Notes: generated from the letters alone by a model not told the origin. A stretch of DNA of 64,000 nt from Pleodorina starrii (GCA_030267565.1 BRXU01000029.1:479001-543000), one strand, 5' to 3'; shown: positions 13,179 through 28,100, numbered from the stretch's first letter. Program-made: numbers and translations.

Positions 13179-16100
13179 ATGGACCATTCTACCATCCTTC
13201 CGTGCCCCACTTCTGAGGGAGAAAGCGTGTACCTGAATGGATTCTCCGATGGCCCGAAGCCATACGAGGAGGTCCTCACGTTTCTGCGGAAGGTATTGTC
13301 GCGAACCTGTTGCTCAGCGACCGGTCAGCTGCAGGACCTGCCCTCCTTGCGTTGATCTCCCAAGTTGGACAAACACCACCATTAGGGAACGGAGATGGTC
13401 AAGTACGGACGCCTTGGGGCGCCCAAAGCGCACCCCTTTCGGCTATCGAACGATATGCAGGAGCTGCAGTGGGAGTCGAAGAAGGTGAATTTGCGTTGCC
13501 GATGGGCGTTCGTAGGCCGTGCGGTGCGATTGGGATACCCACAGTTGCAAAGCCAGCGTCGTGTCAAGAAGCTGGCGTAGGGCGAAAGGTACCATGGGTG
13601 TGTGAGGACACGCAAAACTACAACATCATTGTTGCATCTGATACCACTTAACCGAGACCTTTGAAAAACCTTTTTGTATAAGTGGTCGTGGGTGTGCCCG
13701 CCGGACACCGTCCCTCCGGGTCCACACTCGAGCACACCAGGCTTGCACCTGATAGGCCGTGGCTATTCCGCACGGTTAAGGCGTCCTTCATCTCGGAAGC
13801 AGTTGTGTTTTCGACATTAGGACGAAAATTACAATACAGCTTCTCCCCCTTCCATGCGGTTGCCCCACACGTACTAAAACCCTGTCTGGGGCTGTGGCCC
13901 GGCGCCATACCCGAGCCTCTGCCATATTCAGTGACTAGGCGTCCTTGCGTTTGCCAGCTAGCTTTCTCTCGCTTTTGGTCAGTCGCGTCGTGTACCGCGT
14001 GTACTACCCTGCCGCTAATGGTGCCCTCAGGGCAGCATACGTCGCATACCCTTAAAAAGCATCACAGGATGGGCGCGCGGCCAGACCACACCAGTCTTCA
14101 AGAAGTACCCACAGCCGCAGGTGGAGGACATCTCCTTCTCAATCTTTTACAAGGACGAGTAAGTTGCAGGGGCTGGCAGTGTCGGCCGCGCGGTTCGCAG
14201 GGTTCGCTGTCCATGTAGCATGGTCGCGGAGTGGGGAGCTGCAAGCATACAGGTGGCCTGGACGGATTACACGCTATACCCCACCACGGCACGCATCCAC
14301 CACGCACGCTGGCTCGTTCCGCAAGTGCGCGTGCGGATTTCATACGTGACCGCCGCCGCGAATTGGTTCTTGTGCCCTCAGGAGCAAGCGCCCGCGCACG
14401 CTGGACGTCGTTTGCCGGTCAAAGCAGGAGTTTGAGATGTGGTTCTGGGGCGTGCAGATCATTACGCACTACCCGCCCTCCTCGCGCTTCGCGGCCCCGC
14501 CGGCGTTTCCAGCCCCATCGCCTCACTCCCTATCCAGCTCGGTCAGCGCACCTGTGGCGCCGATGGTGAGGGCGAACCTCAGTGAGGGTGTGGGTATGGG
14601 TATGGCCGGGGCAACCCAGGGGCATCCAGACCAGGGCAGCATCAGATTTGCCGGGGTAACCTAGGCAGCGAGTATGGTATACTGAAGGCGGCGATGGTTT
14701 GCGGGCCAGCTGGCCGCACCCTTTGAGGTTTGAATGCTGCCACACTGCTAGCTTGAGCCGACGATCACGCAAGACCACGCCGCGGCGTGCAGCACACCGT
14801 AGCCATCGCCTGCATCGCGCTCACTTTGCCTGCCCTGGATGCTGTAAGGAGGCAGACGCCGAAGCGTTTGAATGCTGCATCTAGTCTCACGGATGCCGGA
14901 AACCGCCGCATGTCACTGCGCGTTGTTGAAGGCGCGTTTCAGTACCGTGGTGGCTGCAGCGCATGCTATACCGCTCCCTAGCTGCCAGTTGATGTACTGT
15001 TGCAAAGGGCGTGTTCGCATTTGCTGCGCAGCAGCGCTCCGCACCGCAGAGCCCGGCGCCGCCGTTGATGTTCAATGCCCGCGCCGCACCGCCGGCGGAG
15101 GATCGGCGTCCAAAGGCAGCTCCGAAGACAAAGCCCATGGCAGGTGAGCAGGCTGGGGAGCGCCACCGCTGGCAGCGCGCGTATGGCAGGAGGCTGCTCC
15201 CACTTGTAGGCTGGCATTTGGGACAGGGATCTGTCGGAAAACGCCCATGAATGTCACCCATGATAAATTGCAAAAACGAAATCCACAATGGTTGCGGCTC
15301 ACTGGGGGGTCGCCGATTGGACATTGTGTGCAGTGGGGCGGGCCTCCTGTGCTTTCCGCCACCCTTCCGTCCAGCTGCCTTGTAACGGGGAGTGTTTGGC
15401 ACGGCAGCCGCACAGCTGCTTCGCCCGCCCACCCTCCTGCCGCTAGCTTGCGCATGCCCTGCCGCTCAACAGCTGCGACCTCTTACCGGTCCACAATTGA
15501 CCATCATTGGTTTAATTGCGCCTCCTGGGCCATTAAACCAGTAGCCCTGGCCCTCTCAAGGCCGTCAGGTTTCATTTGCGGTTCTGTGTGGCTCGGTTCC
15601 CGTCGGTTCCCCCGTGATAGGGCTGAACCTGGTGGTCAACAGTATGCGCAGCAGCGGCACGTCTACGGGCGGGCCCCCGACCAACCACCGCGGACGGGAG
15701 ATGGGCGACCTGTACGTGTGGGGCAGCCTGATGGTCGCGGACGCCGACGAGTCGGCCGCCAACCCGTCCAATGTGGGTAGCGTAGCTCTGCGGTCCTGAT
15801 GGGTAACGTAGCTATGCAGTCCTGATGGGTAACGTAGCTCTGCAGTCCTGATGGGTAACGTAGCTCTGCGGTCCTGACGCGGCCTTCACTGCAGTCGCGG
15901 CAGCGACTGCGCCGGAAGGTCCATGCGTTGGTTGGCGCGTTGTCGAACCACATCCAAAGCTCGATCCCTGTGTCATGGGGGCGTGTTTGTGGCAGCAGAG
16001 GCGGCATTGGTTGGGATGTAGACGAGAATACCTGCGGAAAGAAACAGCGTGTAGGGCCACTCATTGTTTCTGTTTGGGCAAGGACACCCCGTCGCGGTCG

Positions 16101-19100
16101 CACCCCCTCTGCCCCCTCCGCACAGCCGGCTTCGAAGGAGGAGTCTCTGCGGGACTACATGACCAGCAAAGGGCCCACCTTGGTGCACAATGCCACCAGT
16201 GTGGACGTGATGCGGGTGGCATGTGCGCCGCGCCACGCGGCGCTCATCACGCGCAACGGGGAGCTCTACACGTGGGGCTACGGAAAGGGTGAGCGGCCCC
16301 CGTGCGGCGCGGGTCGGTGCGTGGGATGGATGTCCTACTGTCCTTGCGCTGGAGGGCTGGTGTCTTGCTGGCAGGGGTCTCTTTGAGACACCACTCTTTT
16401 GGGAGGGCCGGCCTGAGCTGCGCGGTTCTGGTGGGCGGGTGGGACGACAAGTTGGGCCGTCGGGGTGATGTGTCGAGGGCTGCATGGGCAGTGGGGGTGC
16501 CTTGGGAACGCAGCGGGGGGGGCGGGCTGAGAAGCGCATGAAGCCGGAAGCTTCCCACCATTACTAGCAGGGGCTTCCCTGGTTCTGACGTCGCGGGACC
16601 GCGTTCCGTGTTATTCTCTTTGCTGCGCGGTCCGGTCCTGGCCCTTGCTCTCATCGCGTGATTTTGTTCCGCCCTCTTGCCCGGATAGCATGCTGCTAGC
16701 CCTCCACTAGAGCGCTTTGTTGGCCTCTTGTGTCCCGGCTCGTATAAGGCAATTGCTGATTTAGGAATGGCGTCACCACACGCGCAAACAGATACACTTA
16801 CTTGTTCTTACGCTCCTACCCAATCGACTTGGGCCTTGCCGCTGCCTCGTGTGCCGCTGCAGATGGAAACCTGGGCCACGGGTGGTGCAGCAACTTTGCC
16901 AGCCCGCGCCTGCTGACCCGCATGGGCGGCAGGGGCGTGCGCGCAGTATCGTGCGGCGAGGGCGCATCCGCAGCAATTTCCTCGGACCAGCGGCTCTTTA
17001 TGTGGGGCAAGGCCATGGCGGGCCAGTTGGGCAACGGGTATGCCTTCCCGTGCGCGGAGCCGGCGCCCGTGAGGTTCCCGGGGCTTAAGGACGACGTCAA
17101 GGTGCGCAGCGGGAAGCGGGGAGCGTGACAAGGGTCCGAAGTGAGGTCGGAGGCTGTAGATATTTGGACTCGGGTTTTGGTTGCGTTCAGCGAGACGGGA
17201 GCTGCGTTTTTGAAGCGTTGTCTTGGTCTTTTGAATGCTTTGAGGGGCCCCGGACACTTGGGCTCGGTTTTGTGTCTTTCACACGAAGGCAGCGAAGGGA
17301 AGGCGCTATGTTCGTTTCGTCGGCGTGCTCTTTTACGGCGTTATCTTCGTTGACCACGCTCCTCTCCTTGGCAGGGCCCGCGACCCTTGCGTCTGTCGAA
17401 GCACTCGCTGACGTGGTCGCCCCGCCCCACCTGCAGGTTCTGGCGGTTTCCTGTGGGCCCTACCACACAGCGGCGATCACGGAGGGCGGGCTGCTCTTCA
17501 CCTGGGGGGACGGCCTGTTCGGGAAGCTGGGCCACGGATCCCACCGTTCCGAGTACCGGCCTCGCAAGTGGGTTGGTTGGGCTTGTGGTTGTCCCTGGAC
17601 CTGGTATTGAGCTCGGTGCGGGGGTATAAAGAAAATTTCGCAGCGGAGAAGGAGACGGCGTTAGCGAACGGACCGTCGGGGGGGCATGATAACGGGTGGT
17701 TTCATGGACATGTCGGTCTCGTCTCGGGGCCCTCGAGAGAAAGTGTTAATAGCGAGAATGGCCGGCGACGCGGCTTGGCCTTGGCACCTTTCTATTGGTG
17801 CGGTCCAGGTCACGCTGCCTTGCAGCACATGTGCCTGCGTGCGTGAATACGAGGCGAAGCCTGTGGCTGCTAATGCGGCACATTTGAGTGCGCCGCAACA
17901 CAATGGGCGTAGAGGTCGGCACTGCGTTCGCAAAGGAGCAGCGTCTGTAGGAAAAGCATGCCTGTATATCGGCAGATTGAAGTTCATGATGTGGAGAGCA
18001 CTGAAGTTGGTCTGATCGACCTGTCCGCTTGTGCGTCGCGCAGGGTGGCGGACTTGGAGGACAAGTACGTCTTCAACGTTAGCTGCGGCTACTGGCACAC
18101 GGCGGCCGTGGCTGCACCGCGGAACGGCAGTCGCAAGTAAGTGACGCGGCGCCGGGAGGGCTATGCGGCCGCATTTGGGGTCACTCCGTCGATCATGGCT
18201 AGGTCTCCTGTGACGCGCACTGCCATTTCCTGGACCCGCTCACATTCTGCGTGCGGGGTTCCGGTCTGTCTGTCTGTCATTGTTGTTTCGCTGCCAGTTT
18301 GGTAACACTCCAGCTGACTCACGTGCGCACTGGTAAGGCAGCACGCGGGCAGGCACCTGCATGCTGGATCCTTCAAAAGACCTGACTCTCAATCCTCTCG
18401 TTGCGTTGCGTTAGTTCGCTGGCTCCCCATAGTCGGAACGCAGGTCCGGCTTTGCGCCACTGCAAGCGTCTAGCTCTGCCACCGTCATATCTTTGATCCT
18501 GTTTTGTCGTATGCCGGAATTCTCCTCGCGTCCAGTGGGGACGCGTCCACGCCAGCCAGCACGCCCGGGGCCCAGCCACCGCCACAGCGCCAGTTAACGA
18601 TGACCACGGCAGCAAGCATGTCAGCCATACCCGCGCAAGGGGAAGGCGTCGGCGGCGAAGATGGCGGCCGTGGTCCCTCGAGGAACATCCGCGTGCGCTC
18701 GCGCACATTTGACATGAGCAGCAGCAGCGGCAGCGATCTGCAGGTGGGGCGCTGAGAAAAAAACGTCCGACTTGAACCTCTTAACACCGCTGACTGGTCA
18801 ACCAAGTGCACGCGGGGCAGACACCAGCAAACCCGGAATGATCCACGGGACCTGGGAAACAATTCAACATTGATAGCTCACCGAGGCTCCTTGCCGGCCG
18901 TTTTCACGGCGCCGTTGTGAATGCCCCATGCTGTTGTCTTCTGGCCCCATAATGGATCTTGCCTGGGTTTTGGCACGCGGGGACCAGCAACACGTCGAGA
19001 GCTCGGGCATGCGCTGGACATTGTGTGGTGGGACATCCTGGACTATCGCACGTACACCTGAGGCCCTGTTTTCCTGTGTCTTCCGTGTCGGCAACCCGAC

Positions 19101-22100
19101 CCTGACCCCGCCTGTTTGCTTGGTCGTTAGGGCTCTGTGGCCGCGGCCGCTGCCAACATCACCTCCTCCCGGAATCCGGTCACTAGCAGCCACGGCGGTG
19201 GCGAGGTGTCCGGCGCGCATGGCGGCCACCATCACGCGGGCGGGGGCAGCACCCGCGGCGGTGACGACATGAGCTGCAGCGTGGCATCGCTCGATAAGCT
19301 GCAGGACGTTGCGTCGGAGGACCAATCCGCCTCTCCGTCGGGTAAGAGACGGGGCGGGGTTGCCCGCGGGGCATCCGCGGTGCTGCTTCGCGTTGTGGAC
19401 GTGGGTTTTTTTTAGCTACGGTATGCTCTGATGTGCGTTTTGGTGGCCGCGCGCGTGGCCGACGCTAGCAGACATGCTGGTGCAGCGGCGCTCGCGCCGT
19501 CGCGGTCGGGGCTGGCATTTTTTATTTTGAACGACGTGTACCGGCATGGTGGCTATCGGCGACTCCCGCTCGGCGGCACATGCAGGCTCTGCCGGCGCTC
19601 TGTACACCTGGGGCTGCGACTTCTCCTGGGTAGAGGGCACCAAGCCCGATCACCACCACGGCTGCCTGGGCACGGGCGATACGGAGGGGCGGCTGGTGCC
19701 CACGCGGGTACGGGGCGACATGGACAAGTACGGCGTTGTACAGGTGCGTGCGGCTGCGCCGTCCGCGGGACCCAGCAGCGCTGGACGTTGCTGCAGCGCT
19801 GCGGGAAAATGTGCATGCGGCCGCAGGCGGAAACGGGGTGGAATGGACGGTGGTCGTAACCCTGTTTCCGATGTTGAGCCTTCTGGCCTCCTGCTGCTTC
19901 CATTGCTCTGCTCTCCCGGGTTACTGCAGCCCTTATCACTCAAAACCTCATGGCTGCCGCCGAATGGCCGCTGTTGCTGCTACTGCCTCTACCCGGCTGT
20001 CCCTGTCCTGTGGGGCGGTTGCCTCACGTGCAGCTCGATGACCCATGCCTCGATGACCCAAACGAACCCTCCATTGTGCAACCCCCTGGTGCCCCTGCGT
20101 GGTCGCGCCGACCTCCTGGCTGTGCCTGCTGCAGGTGGCCTGCGGCTGGAGCATGACGGTGGCGCTGTCTGGTGACGGGCGGGTGTACCAGATGGGCAAG
20201 ACGGGGGCGCACCCCAGCTCGGACAAGAACTGCATGTGGGAGGGCGCGCTGTCGCCGACGCGGGTGGGTGCACGGGTGCTTGGGCAGGTAGAATACCGGG
20301 GAGGGATTGACAGCTGGGCGTGGATGGGGTAAGGCGCGGCGCCTTGGCTGGAGTTGTGGGAGCGGACTGGGCCGTGGGCATGGTCGAATTCAGGAGAGGT
20401 TCGATTAGTCAAGTGTGCATGTGCGGTAGGCCGAATGTCGACGGCAACAGCAAGCAATGTTTGGCGCCTCACCTGCCCAGGCTTTGTCAATGCGCCACAG
20501 TTAACGCTCGAATAGGGCCACGAGTGGTGGTGGTGGTGGTTAGCGGGATTGTTCGTTGCTGCCAAGTCTGCCTAGCGCCGGTAGCGGTGGGCATCAGACC
20601 GCTTTTGCCGGTTGGAAGGCGGCGGGACGATTCGGCCTGTGTCAGCCCGCGAGCTCATCGGCGCTCGCCCACGGGCGCTTGTTCCTTGCTCCCGCCGCCC
20701 ATCGGTCTCCGCTGTCCCGTCTGCGCAGGTGGACGGCAACCTGTTTGGCATGTTTGTGGAGGAGGTGGCGTGCGGAGTGCGCCACGTGGTCGTCGTGGCC
20801 AGCCGGGTGCAGGTAGGTGGCAGCGCGAAACTCGGAGACACACATGCAACTTCAAAGCCCAGAGCCGCGGCGGGCGCAGATGGCTGGGAGCACCTCGGCG
20901 CCAGAGGCGCAGCGCAGCGCGGACGAGGGGTTCCGACGGCAACGAGGCCCGCTGTGCGGGCAGGGCCAATCGCCGCTGCTGTTACACGCCGCCGCATTCC
21001 GCGCCGGGCGCCGTTTTGCTTGTGCAGATAGTGCCTGACAGAGACGCCTCGTATCGCGAGTCTGACTGCACCTGGTTGTTGGCCGCGGGGCCCTCGGCTG
21101 TGCCGCGCAGGCGAACGGGCAGATCCCCGACGACCAGCGCCGTGTGCGGCTGCTGACATGGGGTTGCGGTGCGGAGGGGCAGCTGGGGCTGTGGGGCATG
21201 ACCACGTCGACGGACGCGCCGGTGGCTGTCCGGGCCCAGCAGACGGACTACCACCTGCCCCAGGTGCGCGGTGCGGCGCGCGGAGGACGCAGATACCGCA
21301 ATGGGCGAAGCCGAGTTGACGCCGGCGTGCCTGGCGACGAAGGGTGCCACGAAGGAACGACTTCCGAACGCTCCTCTGCTGCCTCCACTGATCTACCCCC
21401 GCAATCCCTCTCTTACAGCTCCATTGACCTGTACACAATCACGTTCCTCATTTCCGCTGGCCTGTCCGCGCTCTCCACGTAGACACATGTTCGTCTCATT
21501 TCCCTGGCTGGCCCTGGCTAATCCCGCACTCGACGTGTGTCTACTCCCTGGTCCTCTCCCCCAGATTGTGGGCTCCTTGGACGGCCGGCGTGTGCTGCAC
21601 ATCGCCGCTGGCGGCAACCTCACAATGGCCGTGATGGAGCACGACCCGCGCACCCGCCGCTCCAACCCCGGCCCCATCACGGCCTCGACGCCCACCAACC
21701 CCTTCGGCGGCTCCGCCGCCGCCACGCCCTCTGGCGGCGGCGGCATCCAGTCGCAGCGGCAGTCGTACGCGCAGTACCAATCCATGGTCAGCGCCGCCGT
21801 TCGTGACGTCGGCACCGCCGCCGCCTTCCAGCTCTCGCAGTCGCTGCCGCTGGCGGCGGGGCTGCAGTCGCTGCAGCAGATGGTCTCCGGCAGCGTGGGG
21901 ACGCGGTCCAAGGCGGCCACGCCGACGGGCGGCGGCGCCGACGGCGCGCACGTGGTCCGCGGCGTGCGGCGCCCGAAGCGGCTGGTGGGGATACCGCCAG
22001 TGACGGTGGGGCAGCCGCGCAGCGACAACCACCACCACCACCATCACCACCGCTCCGACCTGCGGCGCAGCGCCAGTCGAGGCCCGCAGGGCCACTTCCT

Positions 22101-25100
22101 GTCCAGCTCGCTGGGGCACATGTCGTCCAAGGCTCTGTCCATGGCCGCGCGCGAGGGCAAGGTAGGCCAGGCGGGCCGGCAAGCGCAGCAGGACGATCAC
22201 GGAAGTGTCGAGCGTGTTGAGAAAAAAACATTAGTGCGCGGCGCTGGGGCGGCAGGGAAGGGTTGCGCATTACCGGTCAGGTGCTGCCCTGTGGACCGTT
22301 CTCGGTTAGGGAAATGGAAGCCCTGGCTGCTTGGCTTGCTTTCCGTTGGCTGTTTTGTCAGGCTACCCGCGCTCGACGGCACGCGGCGCGAAAGAGATCC
22401 AGCGGCGCAGTCGTACGTTCCGTGGCGCGAATAAGATCCAGCGGCGCACTGGTTCGTTCCGTTTTGAGGCCAGGGCCTGGCTGTGCCTCGAGCGCTGAGC
22501 ATGCCTCACGGTGCCTCCCCTGCCACTACAACGTCGTTTTCTGCTGCGAGAAGCTGCACCGCCTGTCCTTGCGATTGCCTACGCTGAAAGCAGGCCATGG
22601 ACCCGGCTGCAAGCGTCAGCAGCGACGTCGTTAGCCACCGCTCCAGTCCCCCGCAGGGGCAGCCCTCTGAGGATGCCGACAGCAGGTGCGTCCGTGTGTG
22701 CGTGTGTGCGTTCACTTGCGCCGTTGCGCGTGGGGTGTCACATGCTAAAAAGCAACGGAAGAGCGCGGCAGGGGTGGGTGGTAGGCCGCTTCGACAGCCC
22801 TGCCCATGCCCTACCGGGCACTTTCGCATGGGTTGCCTTGCCCCTTTGGACGTCAATTTGCCGGCCTGTTCGCAGGCCAACCAAAATTAATTACGGTGTG
22901 CTCTTCCCTTGACTTCTCTTGACTTTCCTTGACAACCCTTGACTTCCCTTGACGACAACCCTAACCCTGTTGTCGCCTGGCCCTACAGGTCCGCCAGCCC
23001 CACCAGCAGCTCCCTATACGAGATGAGCAGCGCCACCGGTGACCTGCAACCCAGTCGCCGCGCGGGGCGCGATGCCGCCTTGGACGCCGCCCGGCAGCGC
23101 GCTTGCTCCGTCGACGTAGCGGCCATGGACGCCGCGCTGGCGGCCGCCGCAGCAGCAGCGGCCTCGGCCTCGGCCTTCGGACGGCCTGTGCAGCGGCGCG
23201 GCAGCTCCGGCAATGCCGCCGAGGCACAGTCGGTTGGCGAGAACAGCGCCGGCGACATGCCGGAGACGGACACCGACTCGTGCGCGCTGGGCGGGAGGAG
23301 CCTGGACATGGTTCCGGAGCAGGTGTGAGGCGGCGAGAGAGGGGTGGGGGATATGGGTGGGCTCCGGGCGGGGCGGTGGGCTTTTTTCATATATTACGCC
23401 CCGCCCCGTGCGCAGCCGCGTCGCACTATCTTCAGCCGTATTTGTGCCATTTTCGCTCCCACGCCCATTTGCTTCCCCTCGCCGCCAGAGCGAGGAGTCG
23501 CCCGGCTTGACCAGCCCCACCTCTCGCCGCACGACGGCGACGGCGCACCAGGGGGCCACGGAGCACCAAGCGATTGCAACCAGCACTGCGGCCGGACCCC
23601 AGGCCGGCGGCAGCGGCGGCGGCGCGCACCTGCACCCGTACGCCGTGGAGGGTCACGAGGTGGTTTCTGCCATGACCACGCAGGTCAGTTGGCCGATGCC
23701 TTGCGGAGCTGCATACCGGGTCGTGTGCCGCGTGGCAGCTCGATCGGAGCGCGCTCGATAGAGGCGGTTTACCCTTGTGTGTTGCTCCACTTGTTCCTGT
23801 TATTGTGAGGGTAAAAAGAAGATAGGGTGCGGGCGATCTGCTGGTATCGCTCCTAGGTGCCCATGATGCTGCTGCGTAGTGTGCGATGCGCCGGTCCGAG
23901 CTTTCACCTGCGTCGGTCCGAGGGCCCAGCCAGGCACGCGGGTGCGCTGCCGGCCTGCTTCGCTCGAGCGCCCGCAGCGCCGCGCCGCAGCTAACACTCG
24001 AAACACCTATAGAAGTGCCGTCTCACCTCGCGCTCATAGGGCCTTTTTGGCGGTCCGCAGGTGACGTCTCCGATGGCCACGCCGCCAGCGGCAGCGATGC
24101 AGCCGCGCCTGAGTAGGCTCGCACAACAAACGCCTGGAAGAGGCGCTGCGGCCACGGACGGTGCCGCCACGTCGGCGGTGGCGGACGGCGGCTTTGGCGA
24201 GGCTGGCAGGTCATCGGTGTCGACGGTGGATTCGTTGTACACGGTGGAAGGGAGTGCTAGCAGCGAGCTGTCGCCGTCGGGGATCGGGACGCCAAGTCCG
24301 GGTGAGCGCATCAGGCCACGGGATGGGAGCATGGGATGCGTCCGGCTGCTGCGGTTCGGGGATGCGCCCGGCTGCTGCGGTTCGGGGATGCGCCCGGCTG
24401 CTGCCGCGATTCAAGGATTTGGGGAAGGCGAACGCGATGAACGGGCCTTCTTCTCTGTTGGGTATGGGCAGGACCCACGGTGCAGCCTGACACAAAGTCG
24501 TCGATTGCAGCAGGCGAAGACACGCTAGCACATGCCCACCCCTACCCTCACACTCACGCTCCGCACGCTCTGTCCCGCGCCAGAGACGCCGCCCGACGGT
24601 GGAGATTCGGGTCCCGGCCGCGCCGCCGGCACAGGCATAGCCGCGAGGCAGCTGCCTTACACAATCCCGGAGGAGCTGCCCTCCTCGCCGCCCGCTCCGC
24701 AACAGCAACAGCTGCCCTTCGCCGCCTCCCACCACGTGGCATCGTCGTCGCAGCACCCGCACGCACACCCGAATTACCAGCAGCAGCACCCGCACCACCA
24801 GCAGCAGCCGTCCGCGCTGCAGGCCGGTGCCATGCCGCCGCCGCCGCCAGCACGGCACGCCTCCCTAGGTTCCGCCATGCCGGCTCACATGGCCAGCGGC
24901 GGCGCAGGGCCCTCCGTGCCGGGCGGCATGGGTAGGAATCGGGAGATCAGCATCTCCATGTGGGCGCAGCCGCCAGGGATGGGGCCCAGCGGCAGCGCCC
25001 ACGGGTCGTTCCGCTCCGACGGCTCGATGCGAACGGGGTACGGCGTGCACCCCGACGGCGCCGCCGCCACAGCCGCTGCCGGCGGCGGTGGTGGCGGCGG

Positions 25101-28100
25101 CGGCCTCCGCTCGACGAACTCCCGCGGTTCCCGCGGCCACTCTCGCCACGCATCGTATGACAGCCTCGAGGTCGGGTCGCGGGAAGGAGACCAGCGGGTC
25201 AGCAACGGCTTCGACGCCCGCCCGCCGTCGTTCGCGATGCACGCCGGCGGCGGCAGCGGGAACGGAATGGCGGCCATGCGGGGGCCCGCCGCCGCCGCCG
25301 CCGACCCCATGGCGACCAACCTTGCGCTGATGCAGCAGAACGACTTCCTTCAGAAGCAAGTGGAGAAGCTGATGCAGCAGGTTACGATGCTTTCGAAGGC
25401 CGCGGAGCTGAGCGCTGCCATGGCGTCTGTGGGCGGGCACACCTACCCGCCGCCGCCGGCCGCCGTGGCGCCGCAGCAGCAGGCCTCGGCCGCCGCGTCA
25501 GCGGCGGCGGCGGCGGCGGCAGCGGCCGTCCACGGCACGCCGCAGGCCGTGGCGGCGGCGGCGGTGGCGGCTGCCGCCGGCCTGCCGCCGTACCCTGGAC
25601 CAGCTGTGGCGCCGCCGCCAGTGCACTTCGGCGACGCGGCGGGCGTGGGTCATGGGAGCGGCAACGGCGGCGTGGCGTCGGTATTGTCACCGAAGTCGTC
25701 CCAGGCGCCATTGTTGCACCATGCCTTCAGCGCCGGTGCGCCGTCCATGGCCGCGGGGGCGGCGGTGACGTCGCCAGGGCACGGCGGCTTCTCGGGAATG
25801 TCGTCAGGGTCCGCTACCGCTTGGGGCCCGGCGACGGCTTCGATCCCGCCAATTGCAGATCGGCAGGTAAGATTCTGGTGTACTGAACAGCAGCTAACCT
25901 GACCAATCAACGGGAAAGAGTCTCGAGTCTCTTGTCCGGACCGGGGCCTGTCTGCCTCCATTCGCATCGCTCTCTATGTCCGTGCGCTAAGGAAGTCGGC
26001 CACGACACATGAAATGCCAGGCATGCCACCAAACCCTAAGCCACCAAAAGCATGGCCGGCGTCGCGTCAACGCCCATTTACGTGTGTACTCGCGACGAAA
26101 GGAGTCGCTTACGGCTCTTACCTCCTCCTCGCACCGCCCCCGTTGCCACCCGCTCCAGGGAAGCGTCGCTGGCGGGCCGCCGCCTCCCTTGGTGCCGACA
26201 GCCGGCCGCCACAAGCGCTCCTCCTCCATCGACGTTTCGTCCCTAATCGCCACACGTGACGGAATCGGGCCGGCAAAGGACTACTTGGCGCCTGCAGGGG
26301 GGGCTGCGGGCACGGTTCCATCGGGCGCTGGGCCCGGCCCCGGCCACCACCATCTCCACCCCCACCACCAGCAGCACCAGCCGCAGCACCACCTCGGAGA
26401 GCGCGTGCCGAGCCTGACGCGGGAGGGCAGCGCCATGGGCCACCACTCGGCGCCACCCGCGCTCGAGACGCTTCGGCAGGCGCACCCCGGCATGTCCCTG
26501 GCGCAGGCGGTGAGTGCGGTGCTAATGCGGCAGCGGCGGGGGTTGAAGCGAGGCGCGTGGTCCGCGGGCCGTGTAGCGTGTACCATATCGTGTGCCTTCG
26601 GCCGGCGTTGGAGACTCGGAGCGCGTCGAGTCCGTGTGGCGTTCTTGGGCGGCGCCTCTCACCACCCGTGCGTCCTCCACCTGTCCTCTGTCCGCCGCGC
26701 CGGCGCGTGCAGGCACTGCGGGAGGAGGACGAGGAGGGCTTCGAGGAGGACGTTGAAGATGATGACGAGGAGGAGGAGGACGAGGCCGAGGCCGATATGG
26801 GCGAGATTGAGCCGGCCCTGGACGACTCGTTGGGCGCCGTTACAATCTCTGCTGCGCTGCCGTTGGCATCACAGGGCTCCCTGCACCGGCAGCTGTACGT
26901 GTCACAGCAGCAACCGCCACCGCAGCAGCAGCAGCAGCAGCAACCGGGTCCAGGGCGGCGCGCCTCGGTCCCTCAAATGGGACACGTTTTTGAGGTGAGT
27001 CGGCGGTTGTGTTCGCCTGGACAAAGGTAGTTCCCTGCCCCGCTGGACAAAGTCACAGTTGCTGAACGTCAGGCCGTGAAGGTTGCGTCGCGGGCAGTGC
27101 AAGTGCGACTCGCGGGCCCACGGGTACTGAGGCTAAAAGCTCGGTGGAAGGGGCGGTCAAGGCCCAGCGGGCAGGGGCCTTCACTGCCTTGACAAGACAG
27201 ACATCGCGTGCACCGTTGCTGCGGACGTCAATGTCCCTTGCCCCTGTGTCCCGATCCCGGAGCGACCCGCTGAAATCACGTTGCTGTGCTCGAACAGGAC
27301 CAGACCAGTCATAACATATGGAAATGCCGGTGGCGGCGTTACCGATATTGCGTGCGTGCCGCCGCTTACATCTCGACCCAGAACCGCCGTCGCCGTGCAC
27401 CGTTGACGTCATGTCAGCCCCTGTTCCTCTCCGCTTCCCACTTCCCCCCACAACAGCAACAGCAGCAGCAGCAGCCTTCTGAGCCCTCCCTGGGCTCGAT
27501 GGCGGCAGTCGCCAAAGACGGCTTCCCCCGGCCCACCTCCGAAAACTCCTATCGCTCGTCCACGAGCGGCGACGGAACCGTTGACACATCAGCCACGCTG
27601 GACGCGCCCGGCCCCGGGCTGGGGCTGGGTCTGGGGCTGCTGCAGCTGCCGACGGCGACACGCGAGTCGGAGGGCGGCCAGGCCGGCGGCATCGGCGTCG
27701 CCCGGGCTAACCCGCTTTGGCGCAGCCGCCGCAACGCCTTCGTGGAGTGGGCGAACTCGATGCATCACGAGATGACGGAGGAGAACCCGATGGGCAGCGG
27801 CGGTGGAGCTGCCCCCGGCGGCGGCGGGGGCGTGGCGAGCGGTGGGCCCAGCGGCGAGGACTCGTTCTCCGGCGGCAGCGTTGCGCTGGCGCCGGCGGCG
27901 GAGTCGCTGCCACCTGACGGCAAGGTGTTTCAGTACTCGCCGGTGAGTAGCGAGGCAGCGGATAAGCGCCTGCTGCGTTGTCTCTTACGGCAGCACACGC
28001 TAATGCTTTGGCAATGGTGATCATCCTGTGCGGCTGGCGGATTGCCGTGTCGCCTGTCTCATCCTTACGGGTGCAACACGCCTGACGGCTCCCGATGGGC

